DNA of 5,170 nt from Shewanella sp. (GTDB lineage Bacteria > Pseudomonadota > Gammaproteobacteria > Enterobacterales > Shewanellaceae): contig SDWK01000758.1 in the NCBI GenBank assembly GCA_004195335.1, positions 1 to 5,170 of the forward strand. Direction: 5' to 3'. Below, in pieces: positions 5,148-5,170 of this stretch. The first letter of the stretch is position 1; each line of letters starts with the position of its first letter. Position numbers and translations under genes: made by a program. The notes beneath the pieces are model-generated. The model was given only the letters and a program-made list of their open reading frames with translations, did no database searches and was not told the DNA's origin.

Positions 5148-5170
5148 AATTTAATTAATGGATATTAAGG

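Noticed and set aside
3502..5170. An anti-phage defence locus around the WYL regulator
   Set aside because: The visible neighbours are a lytic transglycosylase and slyD; no nuclease, methylase, ATPase, cyclase or toxin gene is present in the window.
1..5170. CRISPR arrays, tRNA or rRNA genes, riboswitches
   Set aside because: No regularly spaced direct repeats, cloverleaf or rRNA-like sequence was seen on either strand; intergenic regions are all under 260 bases and show only simple hairpins.

Overview
The window looks like an ordinary stretch of chromosome from a marine-type gammaproteobacterium, most likely Shewanella or a close relative. This rests on moderate GC content, the sequence character of the CheV, lytic transglycosylase, DUF2750 and SlyD proteins, and the style of the hairpin terminators. 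It is an inference from protein resemblance; no search was run. I see no prophage, insertion sequence, CRISPR array, RNA gene or toxin/defence operon.

Layout. Bases 1-19 are exactly the synthetic Tn5 mosaic-end (Nextera) sequence, so the left edge is library adapter and the first gene is cut at a contig end. Bases 20-895 (+) hold a 5'-truncated cheV, a CheW-receiver chemotaxis coupling protein. It converges on an unrecognised Cys-rich protein (937-1602, -), with a bidirectional hairpin between them. Upstream of that, on the same strand, is a small DUF2750 protein (1703-2059, -), with a long inverted repeat in the 100-base gap. A 254-base divergent control region (2060-2313) separates this leftward pair from a secreted lytic murein transglycosylase (2314-3501, +), which ends in a strong terminator. 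Next come a winged-helix/WYL/WCX regulator of the BrxR/CapW type (3658-4530, +) and, 82 bases later, a SlyD-like FKBP prolyl isomerase (4613-5095, +) closed by a strong terminator.

How the genes relate. They do not form one pathway: the contents are motility signalling, cell-wall remodelling, protein folding, two poorly known proteins and one regulator. The best-supported transcription units are cheV ending at 911-940; the leftward pair, possibly separate transcripts; the transglycosylase alone; and regulator plus slyD, which may be co-transcribed because no terminator lies between them.

The most interesting item is the BrxR/CapW-like regulator. That family is best known for controlling anti-phage systems, yet no defence gene is visible beside it here. 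Short palindromes lie both upstream of it and across its stop codon. No previously undescribed system can be supported from this window.
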